Source: Prorocentrum cordatum (Eukaryota; Sar; Dinophyceae; Prorocentrales; Prorocentraceae). Taken from it: DNA of 64,000 nt. Position 1 is the stretch's first letter; the number at the start of each line of letters is the position of its first letter. Shown piece by piece: positions 38,376-48,155 of this stretch. The translations under genes and the position numbers were made by a program. The DNA lies in the NCBI GenBank assembly GCA_963575745.1, contig CAUYUJ010014565.1, forward strand, positions 16,584 through 80,583, read 5' to 3'. Below the pieces are notes generated by a model, which was not told the DNA's origin, made no database searches, and worked only from the letters and a program-made list of their open reading frames with translations.

Positions 38376-38592
38376 AGGGGGGGAAGTGGGAAGGAGGAGG
38401 CCTTCGCGCGAAGGAAAAAACAGCTCCGCGCGGATGTCTTGGATCGGCGCCTGGGGCCTCCTCGGCGGCGCCTCCGGCGCCGCTCCTGGCGCGCTCCAGG
38501 CGCCAGGGAGGGGGGCCTGCGCGGATCCACGAAATGCGCGCGGAGCGCCAAAAGTTTGTGTATATGCAGTGTTTTTCTTCTTCTATTCTCAG
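38376..38592 (+). mobile_element. Family C element, full hairpin copy
   Basis: The left end is GGGGGGGAAGTGG...AAAAAACAGCTCCGCGC. The core is GGCGGCGCCTCCGGCGCCGC and TGGCGCGCTCCAGGCGCCAG. The right arm is GCGCGGATCCACGAAATGC and GCGCGGAGCGCCAAAAG, and the T-rich end is TTTTTCTTCTTCTATTCTCAG. It has the same order as the introns at 57.5 and 58.7 kb. The right end looks like a 3' splice site. No exon was confirmed beside it. Confidence 0.75.
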
Positions 38593-38739
38593 GAGGCTCG
38601 GGAGTCCTCCAGCCTCCTGAGAATTTGTCTCAAGCCTTCCCCGAAGACGCAGAAGAAGACTTCGCGGATGGCGCGAGGGCTTCTGAGAAGTCCTGCCGCC
38701 TTCTGCGAGGACCTTCTCCTTCTTACTCCCTTCCATCGC

Positions 38740-38872
38740 TCGCCGCCGACCGGGGACTCTCGCCAGGCCTCGAGACCGTCAACAAACGACTCAGGTTGAA
38801 AAGCCGGTCCTTGGGAATGGGTCGAGACCTCCTGGGGGGTAGACGTTATGAAGAAGTCATGACGTCTGGCGT
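38740..38872 (+). mobile_element. Partial family E element, copy E3
   Basis: Has GGCCTCGAGACCGTCAACAA, GACTCAGGTTGAAAAGCCGG and GAAGTCATGACGTC. The left end is not recognisable. Confidence 0.6.
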
Positions 38873-38959
38873 TATGCAGCTGGGGGCCGAAGGGAGAGGC
38901 GTGGGCTCGTGTGGGGCTGGCTGCCTCACCACCCCGGAGGCTCTGGCCCGGCGACCTCT

Positions 38960-39163
38960 CACAAGATCGCACCGCATCGCCGATGCATCGACGATGCGGC
39001 TCAGTGCGGAGCCCGATGTTCTCCACGCCGACGTCGCCGATGCATCGTCGACGTCGCCAGTGCATGGGCGATGCCTGGCCGATGCATCGCCGATGCATCG
39101 TCGATGTATCGGCGAGTGAGATCCTCCGAACACGTCTACTCGGACCCCATCCAGGAGGCCTCT
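38960..39163. mobile_element. Family G element, copy G4
   Basis: Carries GATCGCACCGCATCGCCG, GGAGCCCGATGTTCTCCACG, several GATGCATCG words, and the right end CCCCATCCAGGAGGCCTCT. The left arm is shorter than in G3. Confidence 0.65.
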
Positions 39164-39229
39164 ATCATCATCGGGGGGGATGGGGCGCGCGCTGGGCTGC
39201 CGCCTACGTCAAGCAGGGGCGAACCGTGT

Positions 39230-39660
39230 CCTGGTTGGCCTGCAGGCTCACCAGAGAATGTTCTATGAACTTGCTTGGTTGCCTGCACGAGGTGTTCTCG
39301 GATCCTTTCTTAGATCATTTCCGGCTGAGGTGTCTTGTTTCAACGCCTCGGGCTTGTGTTCTAAGGACCTTGCTCTTGCTTTCAGTCAAGGGCAGGAAAA
39401 ACGCACCTGTCCTGGTTTACGAGGCGCTGTGCGCTGAAACTTCCGTGGGCTGACAGGGCAAACCCTGCGTGATGCGCCGCGTCCTGGCGGCTCTAGGCTT
39501 TGGGGGTTCCCAGGAGGTTTACAGACCACGCACTTATAACCCAGGGTAGGGTCGTTTTTTTCATCCCTCAATTTAAGAGCATTCGTGGGTTCTAAGAACA
39601 TGTCGCGTCAGGCCTCTGGGAATGCCGGGACCGTCGGCCCCTGCGCAGCTGTGGGGCGCG
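39230..39660 (+). repeat. Repeat AB, occupied by element O1
   Basis: Shares TTCTAAGGACCTTGCT, GGGTTCTAAGAACATGTCG-like and GGGAATGCCGGGACCGTCGG blocks with 51884-52080. O1 lies between CTTTCAG and TTTAAGAGCAT. In the 52-kb copy the sequence runs straight through at GGTTCTTCAAGCATC. Confidence 0.65.
39389..39567. mobile_element. Family O inverted-repeat element, copy O1
   Basis: The ends GGGCAGGAAAAACGCACC and GGGTCGTTTTTTTCATCCC are inverted for ~30 bases (GGGxATGAAxxAACG...CCTGG on each strand). TCAA stands on both sides. Internal blocks such as GAGGCGCTGTGCGCTGAAAC and GGGGGTTCCCAGGAGGTTTA are shared with O2. Confidence 0.75.
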
Positions 39661-39945
39661 GCCGGTGCGCTGGCGCACCTCCGCGAGCGGAGGCGGGTGC
39701 GCCCCGCTGGGCACGTGGTCTGGCCAGGAGCTCGGGGCGGGCACGGCCCCTGGGCGCAGCCTGGGCTTACCAGCCTCGAGCGTATCCCTATCCCTAAGAT
39801 TGACACGCCACAAGGCGATGACAATCCTAGGGATTCGCCCTCAAGAAATCAGGGAATCCTTAAGATTTGCATCGTGATGAGGAGGTGCCCAGCAGAGGGA
39901 TAGGGATCTGTTCCAGGCTGGTCATTTTCGGAGGGGGACAAAAGG
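39661..39945. other. No recognisable feature
   Basis: GC-rich on the left and mixed on the right. Nothing repeated was noticed apart from short AB-related words. Confidence 0.4.
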
Positions 39946-39965
39946 CACCCATACCGCTGCCCTTC

Positions 39966-40152
39966 ACAGACCTCCTCGCGCTGTGACAACAGAATCACGA
40001 CGGGCGGCTTTTCGCTAGTTTCGGCCGTCGGCGGGCCTCTCCTGGGCCTCGGGGCCGTCAGAGAGACGGCTCGGGATGAAAACCTGGTCCCGGGGAAGGG
40101 GTCCAAACCTCTGGGGGTCGACGCTGCGAAAAAAGCCACGACGTCGGGGGTC
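39966..40152 (+). mobile_element. Family E element E4, inserted into F2
   Basis: A complete copy. The left end is CAGACCTCCTCGCGCTGTGAC and the right end is CACGACGTCGGGGGTCTGGG. The 14-base word TACCGCTGCCCTTC stands immediately on both sides (39952-39965 and after 40152), so E4 lies within or beside family F sequence with a duplication. Confidence 0.75.
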
Positions 40153-40285
40153 TGGGTACCGCTGCCCTTCCTCGTTATTCCCTTTGCGGGCCTCCTGGGG
40201 GGCCTTCGTCGCCACCGCTGGATTCTCCTCGAAGGCTTGGGGTCAGGACGCGCCCCGGGGGAGGTCTGGGGAGCAGCGGTACAGT
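40153..40285 (+). mobile_element. Family F element, copy F2
   Basis: Starts TACCGCTGCCCTTCCTCG and ends GGGGAGCAGCGGTACAG. A duplicate of its first 14 bases lies left of E4. Confidence 0.7.
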
Positions 40286-40460
40286 GGAAACCCATGCCAA
40301 GAAACACCCTGCTTGCCTCCAGGGTGCCCTGGGCTTCTTGGGTAGCGTGACGCTCCCGCACCAGGAATCGGTGGACGCCCTGGGGTCTCGGGGTTGGGCT
40401 TATCCTGGAGGGTTTCCTGTGGTCGAGCTCCTGCAGTATCGGTTCCCTGTGGTCCCCCCC
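40286..40460 (+). mobile_element. Family N repeat, copy N2
   Basis: Same order as N1, including the GCCAAGAAACACCCTGCTTG hairpin and GGGGTCTCGGGGTTGGGCTT. It ends shortly before the CCTGCCCAG that precedes a probable exon. Confidence 0.65.
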
Positions 40461-40472
40461 CACCTGCCCAGC

Positions 40473-40553
40473 GCGCGAGGACGCGAGCTACGCCATCAAG
40501 AAGGGGAGGGTGCAGCACCTGAACCCCGAGGCGGCGTTCATGCCGCCCGGCAA
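40473..40553 (+). CDS. Probable exon, unknown protein
   Basis: Reads REDASYAIKKGRVQHLNPEA and continues AFMPPGK. Nearly 30 codons in a row end in G or C. A pyrimidine-rich CCTGCCCAG precedes it and AAG followed by GCGGGG ends it, which would be a GC-type donor as used in some dinoflagellate introns. The family is not recognised. It lies right of repeats F2 and N2, consistent with those being intronic. No partner exon is identified. Confidence 0.5.
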
Positions 40554-40570
40554 GGCGGGGCGGCCACCCG

Positions 40571-41011
40571 CCCCCTTGCGCTGCGCCCCCCTGTTTGTCT
40601 GGTCTGTGCAGTGATCGGGGGTGGACAGATACCCCAACAGTGACACGTCGATTAGTGAGTTGTCCGTTTTCGGTTCTCGAGATGGCGCCGTGGCCGTTAT
40701 TTTCCAGGCTTGCGCCCGCCAGGTTTGGGCCTCAGGTCGTTTTCACCAAACCACGTTTTACTAAAGGGGGGTCTGTCCATCCCAGAAGTGACTGGGGGAG
40801 GCGGGCCGTCGCCCCATCCCAACATCATAGGGGGGGTGCGGAGGCCCTGGCGACGGGAAGGGGTGGGCACGAGCGGGCAGCACAGCCGGCTCAGACATCA
40901 AGAGAGGCGTCATAGCCTCAACATCGACATTCTGGGATTGATCCACTCACAGATCCAATTCTAATGATTGCACCATTGACTTCATTCCATGCGCAGCATG
41001 CTTTCCCCTCT
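40571..41011. other. No recognisable feature
   Basis: Mixed composition. The GGTCGTTTTCACCAAACCA region resembles a phrase near 49730 (GGCCGTTTTCGCCAAGG), so a diverged repeat pair may exist (40675-40775 and 49660-49770). Confidence 0.4.
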
Positions 41012-41190
41012 CGTTGTGAAACAATCGCGACGGGAGGTTTTGTTGCCAGTTTCGGCCTCCGAGGGGGCTCTCGCCGGGCATCGGGACCGACAACAAAAAC
41101 GACTCAGGATGAGAAACGGGTCCTGGGGAAATGGTCGAGGCCTCTGAGGGACGACGTTATGAAACAATCATGACCTCGGGGGTCCGGGTC
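41012..41190 (+). mobile_element. Family E element, copy E5
   Basis: Contains AATCGCGACGGGAGGTTTTG, GGGCATCGGGACCGACAACA, GGGTCCTGGGGAAATGGTCG and AATCATGACCTCGGGGGTCC. Both ends are slightly decayed. Confidence 0.7.
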
Positions 41191-41336
41191 AGTCGCGGCC
41201 AGGCGCTCATATTGAACACTACTATCTGGAAACATTGATGGAATTACTACGATCTGAATGGGAACTCCATCGGAAATCACATTTGATGAGCTTGCAGAGG
41301 TGCGGCACCAGGCCTTGTCGCCCAGGCGGGGCCCCA

Positions 41337-41520
41337 GGCGGGGCCCCTCGCAGATCGATCTCTGGCTCGACACGTGCCGCAGGAGGCCGACGCCAGAAGG
41401 ACGCCATGGGCACAAGCTCGTGGCGCTCCGCGCGGACTTCCTGGATGGCGCTGCTGCGTCTTCTGCACACGAGGGAGGCCCCCCGGACATCAGGCGTTCC
41501 GATCTTCTCAGTGCGCGGCT
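41337..41520 (+). mobile_element. Left half of a family C-like element
   Basis: GGCACAAGCTCGTGGCGCTC and GCGCGGACTTCCTGGATGGC match the left arm of family C. The palindromic core is replaced by unrelated sequence and family D element D2 follows immediately. Confidence 0.5.
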
Positions 41521-41680
41521 CAGGAGGGGAAAAAACACAGACACAATGAATCGCCGATTCCCCAGAACATGTGGGGAAATATTGGCATTCGGGGGGGGAG
41601 ACAAACACCTAGAAATGCGGGAACATATGGCAATCCTGTTATCTGTGTGTCTTTATTTGTGTGGCCCAGGGCCCCTTCAG
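41519..41680 (+). mobile_element. Family D element, copy D2
   Basis: The left end AGGAGGGGAAAAAACACAG and right end TTTGTGTGGCCCAGGGCCCC match D1 and D3. The AT-rich interior has CATGTGGGGAAATATTGGC. Confidence 0.75.
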
Positions 41681-41791
41681 TGGCCCCCCCCTCTGGATCC
41701 CTCGACCCCCTGCCCCAGGGCCCCGGCCTCTCGTCCCCCCGTCGCTGTGTTGACGGCCGTCGCCGTTTCGCTGCCTCCGTCTCGTTGTCGT

Positions 41792-41905
<114 letters not shown>

Positions 41906-42047
41906 CCCGCCCGACCCGACCCGCCCATTAGGGTCAGCCCGCCTGGCCCGACCCGCCCGTTGCGGTTCACGCGTGCTCGCTCTTGTATGTGGACTAGCCA
42001 GAGGCAGATCATGACGGCAAGCCGTCCGCCTTGATTTTTTCGAGGAT

Positions 42048-42225
42048 CGGGGCTCAAGAGACGGGGGTCAATGCAAACGAGCGTCAGTCAGAGCGCCAGA
42101 CCGTGCAGGATCACGCAGGGCCAGGGGCGCACTGACCCGGGTTTGGGCGCAGGATCCTGCAGGATCTTGCAGAGCCTGGTCCAGAGTGACCCAGGTCAGC
42201 AGATCCCCGCGTCTTTTGACGGTCC
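42048..42225. mobile_element. Family I repeat, copy I2
   Basis: Begins TCAAGAGACGGGGGTCAATG and holds GTCAGAGCGCCAGACCGTGC, GCGCACTGACCCGGGTTTGG and CAGGATCCTGCAGGATC. It closes with GGTCAGCAGATCCCCGCG. Confidence 0.65.
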
Positions 42226-42307
42226 CGAGGCCCGGAATGGACTCCAGAGGCACATGATAACGGCAATTGGCCGCCTTGTTGAGGGGCCAGATATTTGGGT
42301 TTAGAGC

Positions 42308-42475
42308 TCTGGCTTCAGGAGGGGAAAAACACACAGACACAATTAATCGTCGATCCCCCAGAAAATATGGGAAAACATGGGAAATGGGGGGAAGACAAAA
42401 ACCCAGAAACTATGGGAACATATGGGGAATATTTTTATTTGTGTGTATTGATTTGTGTGTCCCAGGGCCCCTTCA
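42308..42475 (+). mobile_element. Family D element, copy D3
   Basis: AGGAGGGGAAAAACACACAG to GTGTGTCCCAGGGCCCCTTC, almost identical to D1, including AATTAATCGTCGATCCCCC and two GGGAATATTTTTATTTG-type blocks. Confidence 0.8.
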
Positions 42476-42580
42476 AAGTCGTGCTTCCTCGCGGCGGTGT
42501 TTTTTTTGTCTCGCGGCGGCGGCCCCATGAGGCCACCGAGAGCCTGTGACGGCCGCTCGTGGAGGGAGCCGATGCGAGGG

Positions 42581-42705
42581 TTATGTCGGGCGTGTCCCCC
42601 TACAGGGGGATTTTCAACGAAAATGAAAAAATACATCCAAAATACCCCGAAACATAGTCCCCAGACTATTTTTGGAGTATTTTTTTTGTATTTTTCATTT
42701 GTCCC
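42581..42705. mobile_element. Family A element, copy A4 (right end missing)
   Basis: The left end TTATGTCGGGCGTGTCCCCC is perfect and the core ACATAGTCCCCAGACTATTTTTGGAGTATT is typical. No closing CCGACATAA-type end is found, so this copy is truncated. Confidence 0.65.
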
Positions 42706-42752
42706 CAGAGTCTAAGATCGATGCCGAGTCTAAGATCGATGCCGAGTCTAGA

Positions 42753-42950
42753 TGCCCAGACCCCCGACGTCGTGTGTTTTTGCAGCATCGACCCCCAGAG
42801 GTCTGGACCCCTTCCCCGGGACCGTTTTCTCATCCCGAGTCGTTTCCTGGCGGCCCCGAGGCCCGGGCGAGGGCACCCGGAGGCCGAAGTGAGCGCAGCG
42901 CCTCCCGTCGCGATTCCTGCACCGCGCGAGGGGGTCGGGGTGGGATGCCC
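42753..42950 (-). mobile_element. Family E element, copy E6
   Basis: Reversed copy. Its left side reads CCCAGACCCCCGACGTCGTG and its right side GCGCGAGGGGGTCGGGG. GATGCC occurs just left (42748-42753) and just right of the ends, a possible short target duplication. A 17-base AGTCTAAGATCGATGCCG repeat lies directly left. Confidence 0.7.
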
Positions 42951-42977
42951 CCCCTGTCGGCGTCGCCCCAACATGCT

Positions 42978-43150
42978 ACAGTGGGGGCGCGTGCCAAGAA
43001 ACCAGTTGGATTTTGCCAGGGTGCCCTGGGTTTCTTGGATCCTGATGGGCTCCCAATCAGACCTTGACGATTTTCGATCGACACATGTGGATTTTCACCG
43101 AACGAATCGCGTATTTCAGGGTTGGGTTTCTTGCGGAGGTTTCTTGTGGC
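42978..43150 (+). mobile_element. Family N repeat, copy N3
   Basis: GTGCCAAGAAACCAGTTGG...CCAGGGTGCCCTGGGTTTC repeats the N hairpin. It continues with CAGGGTTGGGTTTCTTGCGG. It is the most diverged copy. Confidence 0.6.
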
Positions 43151-43158
43151 CGAGCCCC

Positions 43159-43235
43159 CACTATAGTGCCAGGTGTGCGTCGCCCCCCCCCCCCCAAGGG
43201 CCAGTGGGCGACGCGCGCACCTGGAACTCCTATAG
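43159..43235. repeat. Inverted repeat around a poly-C loop
   Basis: TATAGTGCCAGGTGTGCGTC pairs with GACGCGCGCACCTGGAACTCCTATAG across a C-rich loop. Confidence 0.7.
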
Positions 43236-43300
43236 TACGCGCTCCGTGGGGGGCGCTTGCCGGCCATGCCGCTGTGGAAACGAGCTGCGACAAGAGTCAA

Positions 43301-43477
43301 GGGCATGAAAAACGCCCCTACCCTGGTTTACGAGGCGCTGTGCGCTGAAACTCCTGTGGGCTGACAGGGTGAACCCTGCGTGATGTGCCGCGTCCTGGCG
43401 ACTCTAGGCTTTGGGGGTTCCCAGGAGGTTTACAGACCACGTGCTTGTAACCCAGGGTAGGGTCGTTCCTTCATCCC
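43301..43477. mobile_element. Family O inverted-repeat element, copy O2
   Basis: GGGCATGAAAAACGCCCC to GGGTCGTTCCTTCATCCC, with TCAA on both sides (43297-43300 and 43478-43481), as for O1. Confidence 0.75.
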
Positions 43478-43481
43478 TCAA

Positions 43482-44248
43482 CAGAGAGGCAGACTGTATG
43501 CCCAGGCCGGCAAGGGTATGCTACAAGATGGCTATACGACAGTTTTGGGTCGGGCGCACCGCCTCCAAGGAGGACACACAGTACGTACTCGTACGTGGGG
43601 CGTTCCGACACGGGCCTTACCTTCGAGGGCCGAGGGAGTTGCCATCCCTTCCGCGGCGGACGGCGGCGGAAGGTCGACGGAAGGCGGCAAAAGCAGAACG
43701 AGGCCGCCTCCGCCGGCGGACGCCGGCGGAAGTGCCACTCCCACAGGGGTGGGGGCGGAGCCGTCCCCGCAAGTGCCACTCCCACAGGGGTGGGGGTGCG
43801 CGGGAGCGGGGTTGAGGCCAGTCGGGCCTGCCGCTCCGCACCCGCTGTCCGTTCCAGGGCCTCGCTTCCGATTTTGAAACGCGCCGCGTCGTTTTCACGG
43901 TAGTGCTGGTGCCCCGGCTAAATTTCCGAAGCGAAGCGTTTTTCGGGAATACAAGCCCGAGTTACCCCGGGCCCGAGTTACCCCGGATAGTCCTTGTGCG
44001 TCCCGTCGCGTGCCACGGCCCCAGCAGCGAGTGCGCCAGCGCGGCACGGCGTGCCGCGCCCCGCCATGGCCGCGGCGCCCGCCGCCGGGGCGCCCCCGCG
44101 GGCACGCCCCCGTCGCGCGCATGGCGGCCGGGCCCGGCGCGCACGACGGCCTGCAGCGCACCGAGAGCGGGGCGACGCCCGGCTCGGAGGAGAGCGGCCG
44201 TCGGGGAGCAGGAGGAGGTTGGCCTCGGAGGAGGAGGAGGTGGTCTCG
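43482..44248. other. No gene seen; AAGTGCCACTCCCACAGGG duplication
   Basis: A ~40-base block with GTGCCACTCCCACAGGGGTG occurs at 43731 and 43771, and CGCCGGCGGA words repeat nearby. 43990-44200 is GC-rich but has stops or no consistent third-position bias. Confidence 0.4.
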
Positions 44249-44375
44249 GAGTTGAGGAGGAGGAGGAGGAGGAGGAGGAGGAGGAGGAGGGGGAGGAGGG
44301 GGAGGAGGAGGAGGCGGAGGAGGCGGAGGAGGAGGAGGAGGAGGAGGAGGCGGAGGAGGTGGTCTCGGAGTCCCC
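44249..44375. repeat. (GGA)n tract
   Basis: GGA repeats with GGGGA and GGC interruptions, directly left of family E element E7. Confidence 0.95.
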
Positions 44376-44394
44376 CCGGGTCTCGTGGTCTCGG

Positions 44395-44575
44395 AGGAGG
44401 TCGGCCGTCCCAGACCCCGCCGCGCTGTGAAGAGACCGCGACGGGAGGCTTTTTTCTTTTGCCATTGTCGGCCTCTCGGGGGCCAATGCCGGGCCCTGGG
44501 GCCGTCAACAAACGGCTCGGGAGGAAGAGGAGGAGGAGGAGGAGAAGGAGGAAGAGGAGGAGGAGGAGGAGGAGA

Positions 44576-44624
<49 letters not shown>

Positions 44625-44714
44625 GGAGGAGGAGGAGTTTGAAAAACCGGTCATGGGGAAAGGGTCCAGACCTCTGGGGGTCGACGCTGCGAAAGAATCA
44701 GGACCCCGGGGGGG
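44395..44714 (+). mobile_element. Family E element E7, expanded by GGA/GAT repeats
   Basis: Starts GACCCCGCCGCGCTGTGAAG and GCGACGGGAGGC and ends GTCGACGCTGCGAAAGAATC. Where other copies read GGCTCGGGATGAAAA, this one has ~110 bases of GGA and then GAT repeats (44520-44637). The repeat expansion therefore grew inside the element. Confidence 0.75.
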
Positions 44715-46270
44715 ATGGGGTCTCGGAGTCCTCCTGGGCCTTAGTGGTCTCGGATGAAGAGGGTCGGGGAAACGTAAGACTCGAGTGCGCCAGAACTCGG
44801 GCTTGCCGACTCTCTTGGACGGTCGCGTCCTGGGCTTTGACGGTCCACTGTTCGTGGGATGTTTGAAGCGGGAGTTCGCATCAAATTTCAGGTTTGGTCA
44901 TCTTCCTGATGAATGCTGCCAGGTCAAACCGAGTCACCCAGTCCCGGGTCGAACGTCTCCCCGAGAGGTGATGGCCCCGGCGTTCAGGAGGAGGAGGAGG
45001 AGAAGGAGGAGGCGGAGGAGGAAGAGGAGGAGGAGGAGGAGGAGGAGGAGGAGGAGGCGGAAGAGGATGAAAAGCCGGTCCTGGGGAAGGGGTCCAGACC
45101 TCTAGGGGTCGACGCTGCGACACAAATCAGGGCCCCGGGGGGATGGGGTCTCGGAGTCCTCCTGGTCCTTAGTGGTCTCGGATGAGGAGGGTCTGGGAAA
45201 CGTGAGACTCGAGTGCGCCAGAACTCGGGCTTGCCGACTCTCTTGGACGGTCGCGTCCTGGGCTTTGACGGTCCACTGTTCGTGGGATGTTTGAAGCGGG
45301 AGTTCGCATCAAATTTCAGGTTTGGTCATCTTCCTGATGAATGCTGCCAGGTCAATCGCGACGGTCACCCAGTCCCGGGTCGAACTGTCTCCCCGAGAGG
45401 TGATGGCCCCGGCGTTCAGGAGGAGGAGGAGGAGAAGGAGGAGGCGGAGGAGGAGGAGGAAGAGGAGGAGGAGGAGGAGAAGGAAGAGGATGAAAAGCCG
45501 GTCCTGGGGAAGGGGTCCGGACCTCTGGGGGTCGACGCTGCGTCACAAATCAGGGCCCCGGGGGGATGGGGTCTCGGAGTCCTCCTGGTCCTTAGTGGTC
45601 TCGGATGAGGAGGGTCGGGGAAACGTGAGACTCGAGTGCGCCAGAACTCGGGCTTGCCGACTCTATTGGACGGTCGCGTCCTGGGCTTTGACGGTCCACT
45701 TTTCGTGGGATGTTTGAAGCGGGAGTTCGCATCAAATTTCAGGTTTGGTCATCTTCCTGATGAATGCTGCCAGGTCAGAGTCACCCAGTCCCGGGTCGAA
45801 CGTCTCCCCGAGAGAGGAGGAGGAGGCGGAAGAGGATGAAAAGCCGGTCCTGGGGAAGGGGTCCGGACCTCTGGGGGTCGACGCTGCGAAAGAATCAGGA
45901 CCCCGGGGGGATGGGGTCTCGGAGTCCTCCTGGTCCTTAGTGGTCTCGGATGAGGAGGGTCGGGGAAACGTGAGACTCGAGTGCGCCAGAACTCGGGCTT
46001 GCCGATTCTCTTGGACGGTCGCGTCCTGGGCTTTGACGGTCCACTGTTCGTGGGATGTTTGAAGCGGGAGTTCGCATCAAATTTCAGGTTTGGTCATCTT
46101 CCTGATGAATGCTGCCAGGTCAAACCGAGTCACCCAGTCCCGGGTCGAACGTCTCCCCGAGAGGTGATGGCCCCGGCGTTCAGGAGGAGGAGGAGGAGGA
46201 GGAGGAGGAGAAGGAGGAAGAGGAGGAGGAGGAGGCGGAGGAGGAGGAAGAGCAGGAGGAGGAGGCGGTT
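44714..46270 (+). repeat. Four tandem units of ~425/345 bp
   Basis: Units start at GATGGGGTCTCGGAGTCC near 44714, 45142, 45565 and 45910. Each contains ACTCGAGTGCGCCAGAACTC, a TTGACGGTCCACTGTTCGTG-type block and CTGATGAATGCTGCCAGGTC, then a GGA run of variable length and the right third of a family E element. The third unit lacks most of the GGA run. Frames inside give the same 60-100 codon peptides because the DNA is repeated. No family is recognised. Confidence 0.85.
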
Positions 46271-46880
46271 AACTGGAGCTGAAGTTTCCACTCGAGCAAA
46301 TAACGCGCGTTATGTTGCCTCCAACCCACTCACCCACCCACTTGATGACATCACGCCCTCCGCTTCATCCAACCCCTGGTGCAGCAGCGCCTGTTGTTCG
46401 GCTCGCTGGTATGTTGTTCGTAGTGTGCGCGCAACGTGTTATGTTATGTTATGTGCCAGCAGACCCACCCACCCAGCCACATAGCGCGAGTTATGTGGTT
46501 GAACGAACCTGAGCTCCTGGTGCCTACTCCTCTTGGTCTCGGAGGAGGAGGAGGAGGAGCAGGGCCTCGGAGTTGAGACAGCGGGAGTGGTCGAGGAAGA
46601 ACACAGACATCAACGTAAGTGTGCGGCTGCCCGCCCGGATATCTCAGACCGGCTGTCATAAGATCGAGCTTGACGCTCATGCAACGTACCATGATTGGAC
46701 TCCCTCCATGCCTCGCCTCACCGCGGCACGGTGCTTAGGTTTTCGGCGCCGGAAGCTGGAAACACTGTGTGCCGTAGCACTGCCGGGTCGAGGATCGACG
46801 ACGCCTCAGAAGATGCCAACGCGGCACAGTGCACAGTAGTCATCCGCGGAAGTCTCGGTGGGGGAGCTGAGACAACGGTT
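46271..46880. other. No recognisable gene
   Basis: Mixed DNA with a short GGA run near 46545. ACATAGCGCGAGTTATGT near 46480 and TAACGCGCGTTATGTTG near 46300 are small palindromic words. No coding signature. Confidence 0.4.
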
Positions 46881-47145
46881 GTTGTTACAGAAGAAAGCAA
46901 CGTGGATTTTTTTGTATCAGTGGTTCTTGAATCTTGCGGTCCGCTCCCATCTTCTCCCTCCCCCCCAAAAAAACATGGATTTGTTGTATCGGCTCTGCGC
47001 TCCCCTGGCGGCGCCTCCGGGCGCCGCCCCTGGCGCGCTCCGCGCGCCAGTGAGGGAGGCCCAGGTGCCGATGCAAGAGATGCGTGCGGGTCGTCGAGAG
47101 GCATTGCGTTCCGGCGTTTTTTGGTTCCTCTCATACCGCCAGTCA
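46880..47145 (+). mobile_element. Diverged family C element
   Basis: Retains the palindromic core TGGCGGCGCCTCCGGGCGCC and TGGCGCGCTCCGCGCGCCAG and a T-rich right end (GGCGTTTTTTGGTTCCTC). The outer arms are strongly changed. Confidence 0.6.
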
Positions 47146-47168
47146 GAGGAGGGGGGGGGAATTGAGCC

Positions 47169-47377
47169 TAGGCCTCTCAGATGGGGTCCGCGTAGGTGGG
47201 GTCGGACGATCGCGCCGCATCGCCGGTGCGTCGGCGATGCGGCACGATGCGGAGCCCTATTTTCTTCACGCCGACAGCGCCGATGCATTGTCGACGTCGC
47301 CGTGTATCGCCGATGTAACGGCGATGCGGCGCGATCCTCGGACCCCATCTACTCGGGCCCCATCTAGGCGGCCTCTA
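47169..47377. mobile_element. Family G element, copy G5
   Basis: The left end TAGGCCTCTCAGATGGGGTC, GGACGATCGCGCCGCATCGC, GGAGCCCTATTTTCTTCACG and right end CCCCATCTAGGCGGCCTCT keep the full family design. Confidence 0.75.
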
Positions 47378-48002
47378 AGGATATCGTCAGTGAGAGGAGG
47401 GGGATTTGAGGCAACGGTAGTTGGCCTGCGGGGGCCCCTTCGTTGTCACGAGATGTTTCTTATTTGCTCTGGCGCGTGGCGTCCCCCCCTCCCACACGTG
47501 GGTAACGGCAGCGATCATACGCAGTGTGGGGGGGGGGCCTTGACTCCCCCTCACACATGCTGGTGCTCGCCCGCATACTTTGGCTATCGCAGCGCGTTTC
47601 CGCCCCAACGTTCCCCACCCCGCCCAAGCGATACTGTTACCCGAGGCCCCCGCAACCCCTTCGGGCAGCGACCGTTACCGGGAATCTAGCAAAAAGCGCA
47701 ATCTCCGCGGCCGGTCGCAGCTCGAACCCCTGATGCGTTCGGATTCTGGGAGGAGGTTGGGGGACCGAGTTTGAGCTGCCGTTGTCTCAACTCGCCTTGC
47801 CCTCGGAGGGAGGAGGTGCGACACCAACACCACCAGGGGGGCCACCTCCAGCGAGGAGGTCCACGATGCCTCCCCGAGCTGCAGGCGGGGACGTCTCGAG
47901 CGAGAGGGGGAACCACACCACCAGGGAGACCCCCCCCGCCCCTCGCATCTCCTCGCCCTGTTGGTGTTAGTCCCGCCTTTCCTTGTTCCCATGCCCCGAG
48001 TC
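47378..48002. other. No recognisable gene
   Basis: Short inverted blocks CCCTCACACATG and related words near 47490-47560. Otherwise mixed sequence without coding bias. Confidence 0.4.
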
Positions 48003-48155
48003 TTATGTCGGGCGTGTCCCCCATACAGGGGGATTTTTGACGACAAATATTTTAAAAATTGTCCCCTGACTATTTTTGGAGTATTTTTTGATTTTTGTGG
48101 GGGGTATTTTTTTATTCGTCGAATATTCCCCTGTAGGGGGACAGGCCCGACTTAA
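48003..48155. mobile_element. Family A element, copy A5, perfect 8-bp duplication
   Basis: TTATGTCGGGCGTGTCCCCC on the left and GGGGACAGGCCCGACTTAA on the right. CCCGAGTC stands on both sides (47995-48002 and 48156-48163). Eight-base duplications are typical of hAT- and P-type transposons, so the family may be mobilised by such an enzyme. Confidence 0.85.
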
